A stretch of DNA of 64,000 nt from Sphagnum compactum (Eukaryota > Bryophyta > Sphagnopsida > Sphagnales). The position numbers and the translations under genes are program-made. The notes under the pieces were generated by a model that made no database searches, was not told the origin of the DNA, and saw nothing but the letters and a program-made list of their open reading frames with translations. The stretch lies in the NCBI GenBank assembly GCA_965153455.1, contig OZ234501.1, forward strand, positions 6,262,001 through 6,326,000, written 5' to 3'. Positions 1-12,939 of this stretch are shown one piece after another. Numbering within the stretch: position 1 is the first letter of the stretch; each line of letters begins with the position of its first letter.

Positions 1-1834
1 AAAAAACTAAGTCCACCACGTTTAAATTACATGGTCCTTCAAGGAACTTGTTGTGTGTTCTTATGTTGTTGCCTACAACTATCATTGTCATCACACATAC
101 AAAACATAACATGAAAATACCATGAATGATATACCATGTCCAAATCGCCCCCCTATTGGGGATAAGGTCCTTTTAAGTTAGATAGCAATGTTAAAATATC
201 TAATGGAAATCCACCATGAGTGACACTTTGGTTGAAATGAAAGGATCAATGGTTAGGTGCAAATATGAAGATTGATATCGTTAGTTGTTTAGTTACAATC
301 CTTCAAATTCCCAACCAAAGGTGATGATAGCCAACATTTCATGCAATGCTGACAAAAGTCTTGTGAATTACATCATGGGTTTTTGTGTGTTCGTTGTTGT
401 GAACACAATGTAAGAAATGGATACCCATAGGGTCAATGGGATGTATGCACATGCATCAAGGGATACATGCAATTGAAGGAGGTGGTAGTCCAAGTTACGA
501 CTAAATCATTATGGAAAAAACTAGGGAAGATAATAAAAAAGGTTGAGAAAACTGATTGAAATGTAAGCCAAGCACCTACAAAAAATCAAGTTCTTCCATT
601 ATGCAACATGACTAAAAACAAGTAGTACAATAAACTTGAATAGAAAAAGGAATTACTACACTTAAAAGTTAATTAGCTTAGAGTTATACCAAGATGGATC
701 AGTGACTCAAACTAGTTCCTAGAAAAAGTTGGATCAATGACTTTGAGATGAACTAATGACAACTAGCAATATGTTTATATGCACATGGAGGATCACTTAA
801 AGATAAAGCTAGTAAATGCTGATAGGTGGAAATAGTTGCCATGCAAAGAGGATAATCCAGAATGATATATTAAAGTGCTCATGGGTGTCTAGTTAACGCA
901 CTAGCGAAAGTGTAACGAATTCAATCTGATGCACATGCCATTGTTTTTTATTTGTTACAACAACGTGGAAATGAACAAGACTACTAAGGTTAACTCAAGT
1001 GCTAATTTGCCATTACCATTTAGCTCCCATCGAAGTAGCTTGACCACATGCCACTTACACTCCCACTTGATCAAGGTACTCTTGAAGACTCAAGCCTAGG
1101 AACTACATGTATTTGAAGTGCTTTAATGCAAGAGTGGGTTTTGTTAAGGTGTCAACTCCCATGTCTAATGTGAACAATATTAAAACGAAACTTTGTGGGA
1201 TGAAAAGGAATCAAAATGGGTTTGTTTGATAGATGATCTTATGGAATAAAGTGTTGTACTAAAAATTGGAAAGGGACAAGGGAGGGACAATTGATGATGG
1301 CCCCCTTTGCGTCTTAGAGGTTGGGTGTTGCTTTGTTTGTATATAGCTGAAATGAAATTTCCTCAGGATGTGGTGAAGCTTGCTTCTGTGTGTTAATTTG
1401 TGATAGTTGCAATGGCGGGTTGTTTGCTTGTGTAATGAACTTTGGCAACGCTGGACATTTGGCTAGTGGATATTGTGAAGGGGCAAAAATGTAACAGTTA
1501 AAGGCTAAATCGTCTCCAAAGCTGAGTGTTTAGTCTTTTGAGTGTTTTTTTTTGTTTTTTTTTGTGAATTTGAGCAAATTTGAAGCTTTGAGGATCGTAT
1601 GCATTTGTAGTTAGGTGTGCATGAGTCTGATATTGATTTTAATAGTCCTCTGTTGTGCACTGAAGTTGGTACTTAAGGATTTAATACACCAAATTTGATG
1701 GATTTTTCATGTTGCTCTTATGAAATTTCTATAGTCTAATATGATTATGTGGACTTGTTGTAACTGTTGTGGAATCATAATGTGAAGTTTTTTTTTGTGT
1801 TTGTTGATATGCACATTCACCATTTGTTGTGCAT
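1..1834. other. AT-rich intergenic DNA, no gene seen
   Basis: No open frame or splice-supported exon was recognised here. The stretch lies on the 3' side of the minus-strand Copia fragment that follows, so part of it may be decayed element DNA or LTR, but no LTR ends or direct repeats could be identified. T-runs occur near 1545-1565. Confidence 0.5.
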
Positions 1835-1837
1835 GAA

Positions 1838-2285
1838 CTAAGTGGTGTAAAACAATGGGTTGTACAACAATTGCATAACCCTATTTTTTGGTGTTACAAC
1901 TTCTTTTGCATTCATCATCTCCTTAACAAAATGGTGTTGTATGTTAATATCTTTAATTCGCTTGTGGTGAATAGGGTTTTTGATTAGTGTCAAACTTCCT
2001 TGGCTATCAATGAAAATTATTGTAGCATCCTTTTGTGGAAAACCCAACTCTTGTAGCAACTTTCGAAGTCACATGGCTTTTCTAATGGTATATGAAACTA
2101 CCACGTATTTTGTTTTTGTCAATGAAAAGGCCACAGTTGGTTGTTTCTTATTCACATAGCTTATAATTCCATTTATTAATACAAATGCAAACCTAATTGT
2201 GGACCTCCTAGAATCTAAGTTTCCACCCCAATCTAAGTCTAAGAAACCTTTGAAGGTTACTCCTTCGTTGTCTCTTGAGCAAGGA
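1838..2285 (-). pseudogene. Ty1/Copia retrotransposon RNase H fragment, decayed
   Basis: Read on the minus strand, this encodes the end of a Copia polyprotein. First comes GFLDLDWGGN, matching the usual G-F/Y-x-D-x-DW-x-G start of Copia RNase H. Then come SYVNKKQPTVAFS and, after one in-frame stop near 2060, LLQELGFPQKDATIIFIDSQ, followed by NPIHHKRIKDINIQHHFVKE, which matches the conserved 'H-x-R-x-K-H-I-D' region. The frame then ends. The in-frame stop, the loss of everything upstream and the absence of LTRs mark it as a dead fragment. The family assignment is secure from these motifs; the lineage within Copia is unknown. Confidence 0.85.
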
Positions 2286-2295
2286 TGTTATTTCA

Positions 2296-2410
2296 TGAGC
2301 GAGTGAACATGAACAAATGAATGTGAATTATGAACACATGAACATGAATTGTGAATACCTAAATGTGAATTATGAACATGTGAGTGTGAAAGGTGAATGA
2401 ATGACTGTGA
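2296..2410. repeat. Degenerate short tandem repeat (GAACATGAAT-like)
   Basis: Imperfect repeats built on GAACATG, GTGAATTATGAACATG and related words run through this stretch. In one minus-strand frame this gives a His/Ser/Val-rich pseudo-peptide (HNSH, VHNS), which is a by-product of the repeat and not a gene. Confidence 0.6.
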
Positions 2411-5384
2411 GTTTAATGGAATATTTTTAAAATATTCCATCCATGATAGAAGGTATTTTTTTAATGGATACCAATGACATGGAGGAATATGCACTAACAC
2501 AAAACAATATTCTTCCACATCATCAACCTATCTGCATGGTTGTGCCATGTGGATTCCCTTGACTACAAATTAGATCAATTAAAACAACTTTAGGGTGGAG
2601 GCACGAATGGGTGGACCAATTTGGGTGTCACGCCAACCAATTATGCCTTATGGTTGCCATTGCAATGCCCATGTTACTTTATAAATTTTAAAATTCATTA
2701 AAATGGACTTGGTTTAAAGACCTTAACTTGAATATCTACATGATGCACAAAATCATTTTACAAAACTTAAAAATTTGTAAAAGCCATGGACTTTTGAACT
2801 CAAAACACATGGATTATACCATTGATTACCATTTCTATGTGGACTATGTTACGATTCATTGACTGATGGGGTGTGTGTTAAAGACTTGGAATTATATGAT
2901 ATCGTATAAAAAAAACATAAGAACAAAATAAATAATGAGTTGAATTTTAAAATTACTTATGGACTTTTGAATGGACTAATCAAGAACATTTTTTCATAAG
3001 TCCATATCATATTAGAGGAGGAAATATTTCATAATTTTTGCTTAAATGATTAAAAAAATAAAAATTCTAAACGTGCCATTAATGACATGGAAAAAAATGG
3101 AGGAAATCAATATAAACTAATACAAACTAGTTGTAATTTCCATAATTTCACCAAAAATTTGAGTAAATAGGAACTTTGGTTGTGTTGCAAATTGGTCCAC
3201 CCATTCATGCATTGACCTTTCAATGTGTGTGATATGCAATTCCATACTTTAGATGAAATATCATACAGGGTACATAACTATTTAGATGGTGGACAAGATT
3301 TTATACTTTTGCTACTACATTATAAAAGACCTATTTTATGATATAAAAATCATGTGAAGCATGACAATTGTATTGAATGGCATGAGGTTTTCATACTTTC
3401 CTTCCATAAATTTATATTTTGATCATAGTTAAGTGAGGAATGACAATGAATGGCATTAAAGACAAGTGTCAAAGGTCCAAAGTCCAATGAAATGGAGAAG
3501 TCCTACTGGGTTGAAGCCAAACAAAAATGGGACGAACATATCGAAAACATGTAGGTGCAATCAAGTTGTTTGAAATAATAAATGAAAAACTTTTCACTCC
3601 ACATAACATTTTAAAAAATATTTGCAAATAGATTTTGTGGTTGTTGAAACATATGTAGTTATTTGAGCTCACCAATACCATGTAAGCCGTCCAATACAAA
3701 TCCCACAACTCTCATGATGGTTGTAAATTAACCAATTTAGTGAACATTTACAAATATGCCATCAAATGAATATTTTTGCAAATGTGGATTATTTTGGGCA
3801 TCCAATATAATTTCTTTTTGTGAGCTTGAAAGGAACAATCAAAGTAGCCCAATTTAGAATATGTTCATTTGCAATATGTCATCATATCCATATCCACAAC
3901 ATTCTTGTCAAACACTGTTAAACTTGGATTTGTACCCATATATAAATAAAAGAAACTTAAAGAATGTAAATGTAGAATATCAAGCAGAGGTTGGATATTT
4001 GGCATTTCCTAATCAGTTGTAGGATTACAAAATATATGGGACAATGATAAAAAGTTTATGTCGAAGTTTTTGAACAACTTAAGACAACCTTCTAAAAATA
4101 ATCCATGGCCAACACACCCAACGAACTGAAATTTCAAAACGCAGTTTCACTAACATGTGATTATTTGCTTGGATTCCAAATGGAACACAAAATAAGCGAA
4201 TCAATCCTCAAAAAGAATTGGCCAAGAAATGCAAAAGACGTAAAGGACGATCCATATGACCAATATTTGTTTACAGCAAAGAAATGAACTAATTAGTGTC
4301 CACCAATAGTATGACCACCAAAGTGGAAGAATCGAACTCTCCAACATACTTGGAAGACATAATGACATATTCGGATGACGAAAAAAGAACCACACCACTA
4401 AGTACACCAAGATTTGACATGGGTTCAAATGAAATGAACCCAACACCAATGACACTGAACTCTATTTAATATATTTGGGGTAATTTGACAATACCTTGAA
4501 ATTTAAAAATAGACATGAAATACAATAGAATGTAAAATGGATGTGTAGTAATGAAGAATAATTTTTTGGAAACGGAACGTTAAAGCGAATTGTGAATGTT
4601 TTTGAGTTTTCATTTAATCATGGTTATGTCGTCATAGCCACGTCAAGAGAACCCATACATTGATAATTATTGTCTATAAGTTGGTATTTGAAAACCAACA
4701 TTCTTGCAAGCAAAATGATATATTTGAAACAAACTAATGGATGGAGAATAACATAACATGCTAAAAATCCACAACGAGAAATCCACCTCACCATAGAACT
4801 ACTTGAAAACACAAAACTTTAGTAGTTTAAAGAAATTCGCATAAGAAAGAAAAGGCAAAAAAGGCCTATCACTACAAAACCATAAACATATATGGTTAAA
4901 AAACTATACACAATGGGATTGATATGGAAGAACCCAAATTTTATTTGCTGGTATTTTGCAAGTAGTTTTGGATGAAATCATGTTTCTTTTAGGAAGGAAT
5001 GTCATCAAATTTTTACTTAAATTCATGATTTAAACGAATAAAAATATCTTCCAAAACCCCATAATCAAATATAATTTTGAAATCTAAACTGGAGCCAAAT
5101 CTATTTTATTCTTCTAATGGATAATGCCATTTCGGATCAATGATCATTACATATGGATTTTTTGATGAAATAATTACTTCAATAACAAATAACATAAATA
5201 GACAGTAGTTAAATATATTTTGAATAAACCTTTATATCCTTATACTTACTCTATGTATTTTTATAATTGAAAGATTATAATTTGGGCTTATGAACTTAAA
5301 TAACAAAAACATTATGCATGTTTGAGATTTGGTGGCCACTTGCCTTTTTTTGTTACAAATGTCAATGCCATGGAGTTCATTCAT
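2411..5384. other. AT-rich intergenic DNA, no gene seen
   Basis: Only short open frames are present. The longest plus-strand one with a plausible start (4105-4287, 60 residues) resembles nothing I recognise and has no supporting exons. The base composition is like the rest of the repeat-rich flank. I see no RNA gene or intact mobile element here. Confidence 0.5.
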
Positions 5385-5735
5385 TTGAATGTTCATCAAT
5401 GTACCTAACTTTAAATTTAATTTCAATTCACTCTTAATTAAATTCAAGTTGAGTTTTAATTCACTTTCAATTTCATAGTTCACTTTTAGTTCACTTTAAT
5501 TAAGTTTTAATTAAGTTTCAATTAACTTCCAGTTAACTCCTAGTCAACTTCAAGTTAAATTTCGATTAACTCCGAATTAACTCAAAATTAACTCATAATT
5601 AATTCCTAGTTAAGTTTTAATATAACATTTAGTTAAGTCCTAATTAACTTTAGTTAATTCCTAATTGATTCTTAATTAAATTTTAGTTAATTTTCAGTTA
5701 AATTTTAATTAACTCGTAATTGACTCTTAGTTGAA
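5385..5735. repeat. Degenerate TTAA-rich short-period satellite
   Basis: Roughly 350 bp consist of words such as AGTTAACTCC, TTTAATTAA and CAATTAACTTC, recurring every 10-12 bases with many substitutions. The pattern is a decayed minisatellite. It is almost devoid of G runs and contains dozens of TTAA tetramers. Confidence 0.75.
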
Positions 5736-6128
5736 AAGGTTCTCAAAAAGGTTCTTTACTCAATGCACACATAAAAATTTCCTTATAAGCTTCTTTGAGC
5801 TAGGTCCCCAAAGGAGAATAAATAAAAATTAAACCCCTCATTTCCTTCAGTCTATTCAACACTAATTTTAATAACGATCTTGCACCATAGCCTTATCATG
5901 TTCTTTTCATGTTCATGTTTGCATATGTTAGCATAATAAAAATTCATTTTCATGTTTGTATTACACATCTCGTGTTCTTATTTCGTGTTCTTGCGTTCGT
6001 GTTTTTGAATCGCATAGTTTTATTTTGTTCCTTATTTGAAAGTTAGACTTAGACCTTTCCTTTTAACTTTTGTTCTTGTGAATTTTTATGTCCTTAACAT
6101 TTTGGACCTCATGACCCATCTCATAATT

Positions 6129-6287
6129 CATCGTGTGGACAAATTGGAAATTTGTGGGCCAATTGCAACAAGGTCGTTCTACCCAATTAAACGTTATTTG
6201 TATGTTTTGAAAAAATATCTGAAAAACAAAGCCAAGCTTGAAGCTTGTATGGCTTCAGGCTACATGTATGATGAAGCATTGGGGTTG
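6129..6287 (+). pseudogene. CACTA (En/Spm) transposon DUF4218-like fragment
   Basis: The frame encodes LEICGPIATRSFYPIKRYL, then VLKKYLKNKAKLEACMASGY and DEALGL. This matches the pattern seen in the DUF4218 region of CACTA transposases: 'GP-hxRWMYP-ERY', then 'LK-xxVRN-ARPEASMAEGY', then 'EEALGF'. Only about 53 residues survive. The frame runs without a stop into Harbinger-like sequence (next feature), so two unrelated transposase pieces are joined. Confidence 0.7.
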
Positions 6288-6506
6288 AAAAATATATGGC
6301 AGAAATTTTTCAATTCTAATGATAATAGGGCCCTTGTAATTGTTGTAGCTTGTTATGTGTTACACAACTATCATGAGATGTGGAAAATCCCAAAACTAGG
6401 TCATTTGAATGATGTAATAACAATGGACAACCTTCCAAGATTTAGAATTGATCAATTGCCAACTTTGAGATATGGGCAAGAGCCAAAACACATAGGATAC
6501 TTATGA
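6288..6506 (+). pseudogene. PIF/Harbinger transposase C-terminal fragment
   Basis: In the same frame as the preceding CACTA piece, this encodes NRALVIVVACYVLHNYHEMW followed by LGHLNDVI. It resembles the end of HARBI1-type DDE transposases, where the 'ACxVLHNY/WCE' motif is typical. The upstream catalytic DDE residues are absent. A matching Myb/SANT-like partner pseudogene lies 240 bp downstream on the opposite strand, consistent with the remains of a two-gene Harbinger element. Confidence 0.65.
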
Positions 6507-6742
6507 AGATAATTTTGTTTGAACAACGGTTGATATACCACCCAATAGGGTTTTGATTATGCACATTGTACTTTGAGCACAGATTAAAATAGACAAATTG
6601 TGTTTCATTTGTTGTGCACATAGATGTTGCAAAATTACAATGAAATCACATACCATTAATCTCCAAAAAATTGATTACAATTCATGTAAAGAAATCAGAA
6701 ATGATATTATCAAATGCTACTACATGTAGAAGAACTAGGCCC

Positions 6743-7150
6743 CTAAGGATCTTTGGGCTTTAGTTCTTCAAGAAAAGGAGCAGCCATTTGTAACTGTCCC
6801 TCCAAGAACAATTTCCTCCTTGCTTGCTCATATTCATGTATTTGAGTCATGATGTCCCTCGTCATTTGCATTTTCAAAATCTCCATTTCTTTTGTAGTTT
6901 GTGAACATTGTGCTCACAGAGCATTATCTTCAAACCATTGTTGCGGAGTCTTTGTCTGCAATCTCAGGGAACTGTATCTCAAGTGCATCTGTACATCATC
7001 TGTTGATGACAACTTGGTGCAAATTTGTCCTTACAATTCTTGTGAATTGTTCCAAACATCTTGTGTGTTTCTTCAGAGACGATTTTAGAACCACCATTGT
7101 CAGTTCTCAGACAACACCTCAGCTTGCTCTTCTTCTGTCCACTTCGCAAA
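6743..7150 (-). pseudogene. Myb/SANT-like protein of a PIF/Harbinger element, decayed
   Basis: Read from 7150 downward on the minus strand: AKWTEEEQAEVLSEN (the start of a Myb/SANT fold), then in shifted frames IVSEETHKMFGTIHKNCKDK, then TPQQWFEDNAL, then an amphipathic helix ending QMAAPFLEELKPKDP and a stop. Several in-frame stops and at least two frame changes break it. Such trihelix-like proteins accompany Harbinger transposases and help bind transposon ends. It converges tail-to-tail with the transposase fragment at 6288-6506. Confidence 0.65.
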
Positions 7151-7169
7151 AAATTGGTAGTTGAAAAGG

Positions 7170-8555
7170 CCAAGAAAAAATGATGTTCAGTGATGAATCC
7201 ATCCTTCTAAAAACCTTCGTTTCAAGTGCAGTTGTAGAAGATCGAGGAAAAGCATGATCAAAACATCATCAGCCAAATTCAAGCTGCAAGTAAAAGCTGA
7301 TTGACCACTATCTGATCAAGCTCATACTTTGGTGAAGCAGCAGCCATGGACATTGAAAACCAGGAAAGAAAGATACTGGGACAAAGACATCACCTGGATT
7401 CCTCAGCTTTGGAAGCCTGTTGAAGAAGTGTAGAAAATTGCAGAGGGGAAATGACACACCCAAGAGGGAGGAAGTAGTCTAAGTTCCTTGCTATATTCAT
7501 CTTTGCTTGGCAATTCCCTATTGTTTGCAGTAGAAAGAGTCCTGCTCAATTCTTGAATGTTGTCACAGGCATTCCTCCAAGCATCAAGCTACCAACACTT
7601 CATGTAAATGACCACAAAGCTCTGGCTCTTTTGAGTACAGAGATGAATCCTGACATTGATTTGAACTCCTGCAAACTTGGGCAACAAATACTGAAGCTTA
7701 ACAGAAATGAGCTGTGTTCATGACTAATAACCTCTGCGCAGGTTCTTATCCTTTACCTCATTCACTCAATTATTCATCCTATTCAAACTTAAGGCAAACA
7801 CAATGGTGATCAACTTTTCTTTTAAGAGACAGAACTGCAATGGGTCTTCAAGACTTATCCTTCACATTTCTTATGTATTTGAAGTCCTGCAGTCACAGTG
7901 ATCAAAGTGTTTTCAGCTACACAGGATAAGTATTAAGGAGGGGGAGGAGGACAAGTGTCTAGAGCAGCAAGAGCTGCACATGCTTAGTAAAATATGCAGA
8001 ACAGATACCCAGAATAAACTGTGGACCAAGAAAACTCATACTAACATTGCATGATGTGAATTCAGGGGAACAAGACAGACATAAGAAAACCCACCTTTCA
8101 ACAGGTACCTTGAGATAGCAATTTGTCTCAGAAAACTCACTACTCTTGAATCAGTGGTCATAAAAAATTGGTGCAAACCCCCGTAGAAGAATGGGCAGGA
8201 AGAAAAGCAAAAGCCTGATGATACATTGCACCACTCAAGCTGGACTGAACAAAGGCCCTGGACCTGAAGTCAACTCTTGTTCAAACTACTGTCTAGTCTG
8301 AGGAGTGGTTCACTGGACACATTGAAGCCAGCACTCACTGGCCAAAACACAAGGAACTTGTGAGAGAGCACTGCTGATGATCTCATTCCAAGATGACAAT
8401 ACAGGCTGATGAGGTTATGACATATAACCTCTGGTAGCTCTTCTGAGCTTCAGTAAGCCAATAGCCATACCAACACACTGCTCTATAACTAAAACTCTCT
8501 TATAGACTACATGCAGCGAAGTAAAAAACCATAGGAGTGTTAACAAGGCACAACC
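7170..8555. other. Non-repetitive DNA 3' of the R3HCC1L-like gene
   Basis: The composition here is less AT-rich than the far flank and resembles transcribed untranslated sequence. It may hold the 3' untranslated region of the minus-strand gene ending at 8556. No coding exon could be supported on either strand. Confidence 0.4.
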
Positions 8556-10821
8556 TCAATCATCACCCCAAGCTTCATCACGAAGTTGGTGCCTAGTGAG
8601 TAGTCGCTGCTTTCTTTCGAGTTCTTGTATCCGAGCTTGCTCTGCATTCGCTCGGCTCTTTGCCCGTAGATTATTGCTGACCCCCTGCTTACTCAGTGCA
8701 CCAGCTATCATCCGCTGAGCTACTCGTGCTGATGTGGCAGGTCGCTGTGCAGGAGGCTCCAAATCTGAACAATATTTCAACAAGTGCAGACAGCAGACTT
8801 AACAGTTATTTCAATGCATCAATTCACCTTCTTCCTACTATTTACAGTGTGCATCTTCAAAGGAGCCTATTCCCCAGGACCCACACTATCCCAATCTTTA
8901 TAAGACTAGAGCCACACCCCAAATCTTCACCCAATAAAGAGCCACAAGTAGATGATACATTTATGTGATCAACCTCTAAAGCAAAAACAAAAGGAGTCAC
9001 AGGCAGTGCAAAGATTTGTTAGAAAATAACCATTTTGTGAAGATCTGCGGATCATTGCACTTCCTTCACTGTATCGTTGGACTTTAAAACGTGGGTCATG
9101 AATGCCTGCCAGCGCTTGGCGAGCTGCACAGCTCAAAGCATGAATCAGCAAACCATAGAGGCCAACATGATTGTAGGCAGACTATAAATAAGTTGCATCT
9201 AGAATGGAAAGTGTTGACCTTAGGGGATCAAATAGCTGCAAAGACAATGAAATCTCCAATTGCCAATCAAAAGGTAATGCAACGACAGGGAGATACCCAG
9301 AGCAGGAGTGCAAAATACAGCCAAAGCAGTTGAATCATCAACCCAACGTATAGAAACACCTTGACTTGAATATGGCTTCACCAGATTCTCGAGGTCTTTG
9401 GTCTTCATCATGGGTGAAAACCCGCTTATTACAAGAACATGGTCAGCCCCTCCATCCCCTGCAAATGACATAAAATATCTGCAGTATCAGAACAATATCC
9501 ATTCGGAAAGCCAACAGAGATCTGTGCAACCATGAGGAGAGATTTGATTTCTTGCATTTTAAATAATCTGTGAATCATATACGAGAAATCAGCAAAAAAT
9601 TTGTCTCAATTACTGCACAAAAATTCAGCTATTTTGTTTATCAATAAATATCTTTGACTTAAGTTTGCAGTGTAGAATGTGAAAAAAAATCCAGGGTTTG
9701 ACACTGTAGCAGGTACATACAATGCTCACTTGCTCCATCAGTATCATTGCAGTCAGCAACTTCACAACCCTCCAAGGAGCTACTTCTGTCAACTCCATCA
9801 CTGTACAAACCACCACCTCCATATGTAAAAGCCCCCCGCCCACGCTGCTTCTGCTTTGGAATATCCTTCTCTACAGAAGCTGATGACTCCGTTGGCAGTG
9901 GTAATGAAAAAGCAGGTGGTTTTGTCAACAAGCACGGTACAACAGCTTCCCAATCTGATGATTCCACATTCAAGATGCACAACATGCAAACTTGTCACTC
10001 CATGTTGACCTTTGCATTACAGTGCCAATCTGATGAGATCCAGGGAAATCAGGACTGTAATACCACACTGACTGTGGTGACTGGTAACGATGCAAGTCTC
10101 TCATAGAATCAAAAGGTGTAAAGAAAAAATGCACCTTCTTCTTCATCATGCGCGCCAGCTGTGGACCGCTCTCCGTCCCTATCTGCTCTATCATGATCAG
10201 TAGCTCCAGCCTCCAGGCCAAACTCTCGTTGGCAGCTGGTTCCATCACCAGCTCCACTATGATGATCAATTCCTAAGGAGGGAAACCTGAGGGAAAACGC
10301 ATACAACCATCAAACTAGAAGCAAAATCAGCTTACTATCATGGAATAACATTGTTCATGGTTTTAGAACACACGAGAATTTCATTCCGACCTACACCAAG
10401 AAATCGCTATGCAGTGTTGACAGAATTCTTAAAACCCTAAAATGACTTGAAGAATTGAAGCCAATCGACCTTCAAAACACTGTAGCAAAATGGATGTTCA
10501 GTGCATGTTCCTTAACTCCGGAGGAGGATGCTGATCTCCCGCCGCGGAAGAAGCTTGTTTCTGAGCCCTCTGCCTGATGACGAGAGAGGAGCTGAGAAGA
10601 GAATCAGCCCTCAGGGACAAACCTTCGCTAGCATACAACCCTCCCAGGTCCTGCAGCGCTGCCGCCAGGCCCAAATCTGAAGCCGCATTTTCCCCGAGAC
10701 TCAGCTTGGCAATCACTTCCTCTAGTAGATTCACAGCGCCATCACGATCTTGCTGATCGACCAGCTCCTCCACTCGCGCCGACCATCCTCGCAATAATGC
10801 GTCAGATCCGTCCTCCGCCAT
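8556..10821 (-). CDS. R3HCC1L-like protein with RRM-like domain, six exons
   Basis: Proposed exons (minus strand): 10821-10517, 10286-10135, 9954-9721, 9458-9297, 9123-9031, 8764-8556. The phases join throughout, giving about 384 residues. Residues 1-70 form a helical, TPR-like N-terminus (WSARVEELVDQQDRDGAVNL, later LYASEGLSLRADSL). An acidic DEEEDWEAV segment follows, then RGRGAFTYGGGGLYSD, then an RRM-like fold (ADHVLVISGF, later SIRWVDDSTALAVFCTPALA). The C-terminus is DLEPPAQRPATSARVAQRMI ending LRDEAWGDD. This order matches plant proteins annotated as coiled-coil/R3HCC1L-like; the molecular role is unknown. The end of exon 3 is ambiguous: donors at 9720 (GTATGT) and 9729 (GTGAGC) both keep phase. 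The exon 1 donor, GTTAAG, is weak. Confidence 0.85.
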
Positions 10822-11350
10822 CGCCACGCACCTCCCTTCTCTCTCTCTCCCTTCTCTCTGCCCACCCTCACGACCCACATTGTGGATGAAAAGCCGGTTC
10901 TTATGGATGATTTCTGTTCCGTAACCCAAAATACATTGCAACTTTTTCTTCTCATCGACTAAAAATCATTTCCTGACAAAACTTATTACCTCTTTAGATC
11001 GGTCCTTACATCCAAACTTATGGATAAAGTCCGCAATCTCATGGATGATTGTTTTATATCATCAATTGTTGGGTAATTGTGTGTATTGTTGTGATAAGAA
11101 TAGCCCACCCAATTCCATTTTAACTATTCTTATTCCATTTTAACAATAAACTTCAAACTTGCATCCAAATAAACAAAAATACAAAAGTGAAAAAGAAACA
11201 CTTTATTTTTATTATATAAAATAATAATAAAAACAGAAAACACATAAAAATAAAAAATAAAAAAATAAAAGTTTAAAAAAAAAACTAAAACATGAACCAA
11301 ACATTGTTGAAATAACACACCTGTGCATTAGGCACGGGGTTCAAACTAGT
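10822..11350. promoter_or_regulatory. 5' region of the R3HCC1L-like gene
   Basis: Directly upstream of the minus-strand start codon lies a CT-rich tract on the plus strand (10838-10860; GA-rich in the gene's sense), a common feature of plant 5' leaders. Beyond about 11150 the DNA becomes A/T-rich with A-runs. No clear TATA element could be fixed. Confidence 0.35.
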
Positions 11351-11391
11351 TGTTTGTTAAGTGATGACAATTTGCCATCACTTAACAAACA
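11351..11391. repeat. Perfect 16-bp inverted repeat (hairpin)
   Basis: TGTTTGTTAAGTGATG at 11351-11366 is the exact reverse complement of 11376-11391, separated by a 9-base loop. The stem is AT-rich and lies in gene-free DNA. It may be the core of a foldback or MITE element; no larger terminal repeats were found. Confidence 0.85.
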
Positions 11392-12939
11392 CTCTTGCAT
11401 TAGAAATCAGATCAACTTTGATTCAACCCAAAAATACATCAAGCATATTATTATTATGTTTATCCCACCATTGAGATTGCTCATGCACTCTTTGGTAAAC
11501 ATGATGCCAAAAACAAAACACATACTGAGGAGTAGTGAAAATATATGTAGGCAGCAGTGGAGGAGCTCAAGAAAAAGGAAATACGGCAACAGTGGAGTAC
11601 TTTTTTGTTTTTGTTTTGGTTTGTTAGGTTTTTGTTTGTCTTGAGCGAACTTCAAGTAGTGGATAGACCAGATTGGATGAGAGAGAGAGTGAGTGAAGCC
11701 AAACTTTTTTGAAACCTGCCACGGATGGACACAAAAAAGAAAAAAGAAGCAGATGAAAGAGAACGCAAAATTTTGGTGCTTAGGTTATGTGCTACCTTCC
11801 AGCTTTTGTTTTTCCACAACCTCCACAAGTTTCGAAACACCAACAAAACCTTTTTGCAAGAATTTTCTTTCATTGTTTGGTTAACCTAAATAGATTGATT
11901 TACCCCATCGTTAACCCCATCCTAGTTTGAAGAAAAGGCACAACCTTGTCAATGCTTGCAAGAAGAAAGAAGCAAGGTTTAGGGTTTTGGGATAGGCATC
12001 CAAAAAATAATAATAATAATAATAAATAATAGTAATAAAAGAGGAAAAGGCCACAAAAGTGGATTGTCTTGCTTCCAAAGCCATTCTGTTCAGGTAACCA
12101 GTCCACTCACGAGCCTATTTAGAGGACCCTTTTATTAAAGCATTTTTTTCCCCATTTTTTATCCAATCTCCGACATCAATAGGTTGTGGGACCCAAGCAA
12201 CAAAGAAAAGCAATTGAGAGTACTAACACTTGGTATTAGAGGGTCCTTTTAAAACAAGTACATGTTAATGCAACATAAAATACAAACCTCGTTAAGGTAC
12301 CCAACCAACTAGCCATCCACAAGTGTTGTAATGCGTCCTCCAAGCGAATGAAGACATAACTAGCTTTCCACCACGAAATTAGGAAACTTTTGTGTGGCAT
12401 TCCTTGTTTCGAATATTGTAAAACTAAGAACAAGGAGTGAAGCTTGTAATATTTTGGTATTAAAGTGTTTAAGTCTTATTAAATTTAGTAGAATAATGAT
12501 CGTGACACCCAAGCCTATAACAAAGTTAGGGTCTAGCCTTGGCATAATGCCATAGCAAATGACTCCTTGGAAAGTTTCCTATCTTTTTCCTTTCATTTCA
12601 TTTAGTATTGTGTGATTGGTTTTATAAATTTAAGTTTGCCTTGTAACGATAGGTAATCTTTAAAAAATGGGGCTTATGTTCATAGTAGACCTCCTACTTC
12701 ATGGGTATCAAATGCATTCTAACAAATCACACACCACCTACTAGTTCCCATTATCGACCCCCAACCCTTCATGTAAATGTGGGGCCCCAACTTTACACTT
12801 CCCAAACCCCTTCGATCATGCATAGGTAGGACATTTTCCCCCTCTCACTCTATTGGTCCTTATAGTTGGCCATGATCAGACCCCCAAACCTACTCCCATC
12901 TCTTCAACACGCTCTCAACTTTCAACTTAAGTCTTTTGC
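11392..12939. other. AT-rich intergenic DNA with an (AAT)n microsatellite
   Basis: No gene is supported here. An (AAT)n-type microsatellite with interruptions occupies about 12005-12040. Short open frames on both strands are low-complexity Lys/Phe-rich by-products. Confidence 0.5.
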
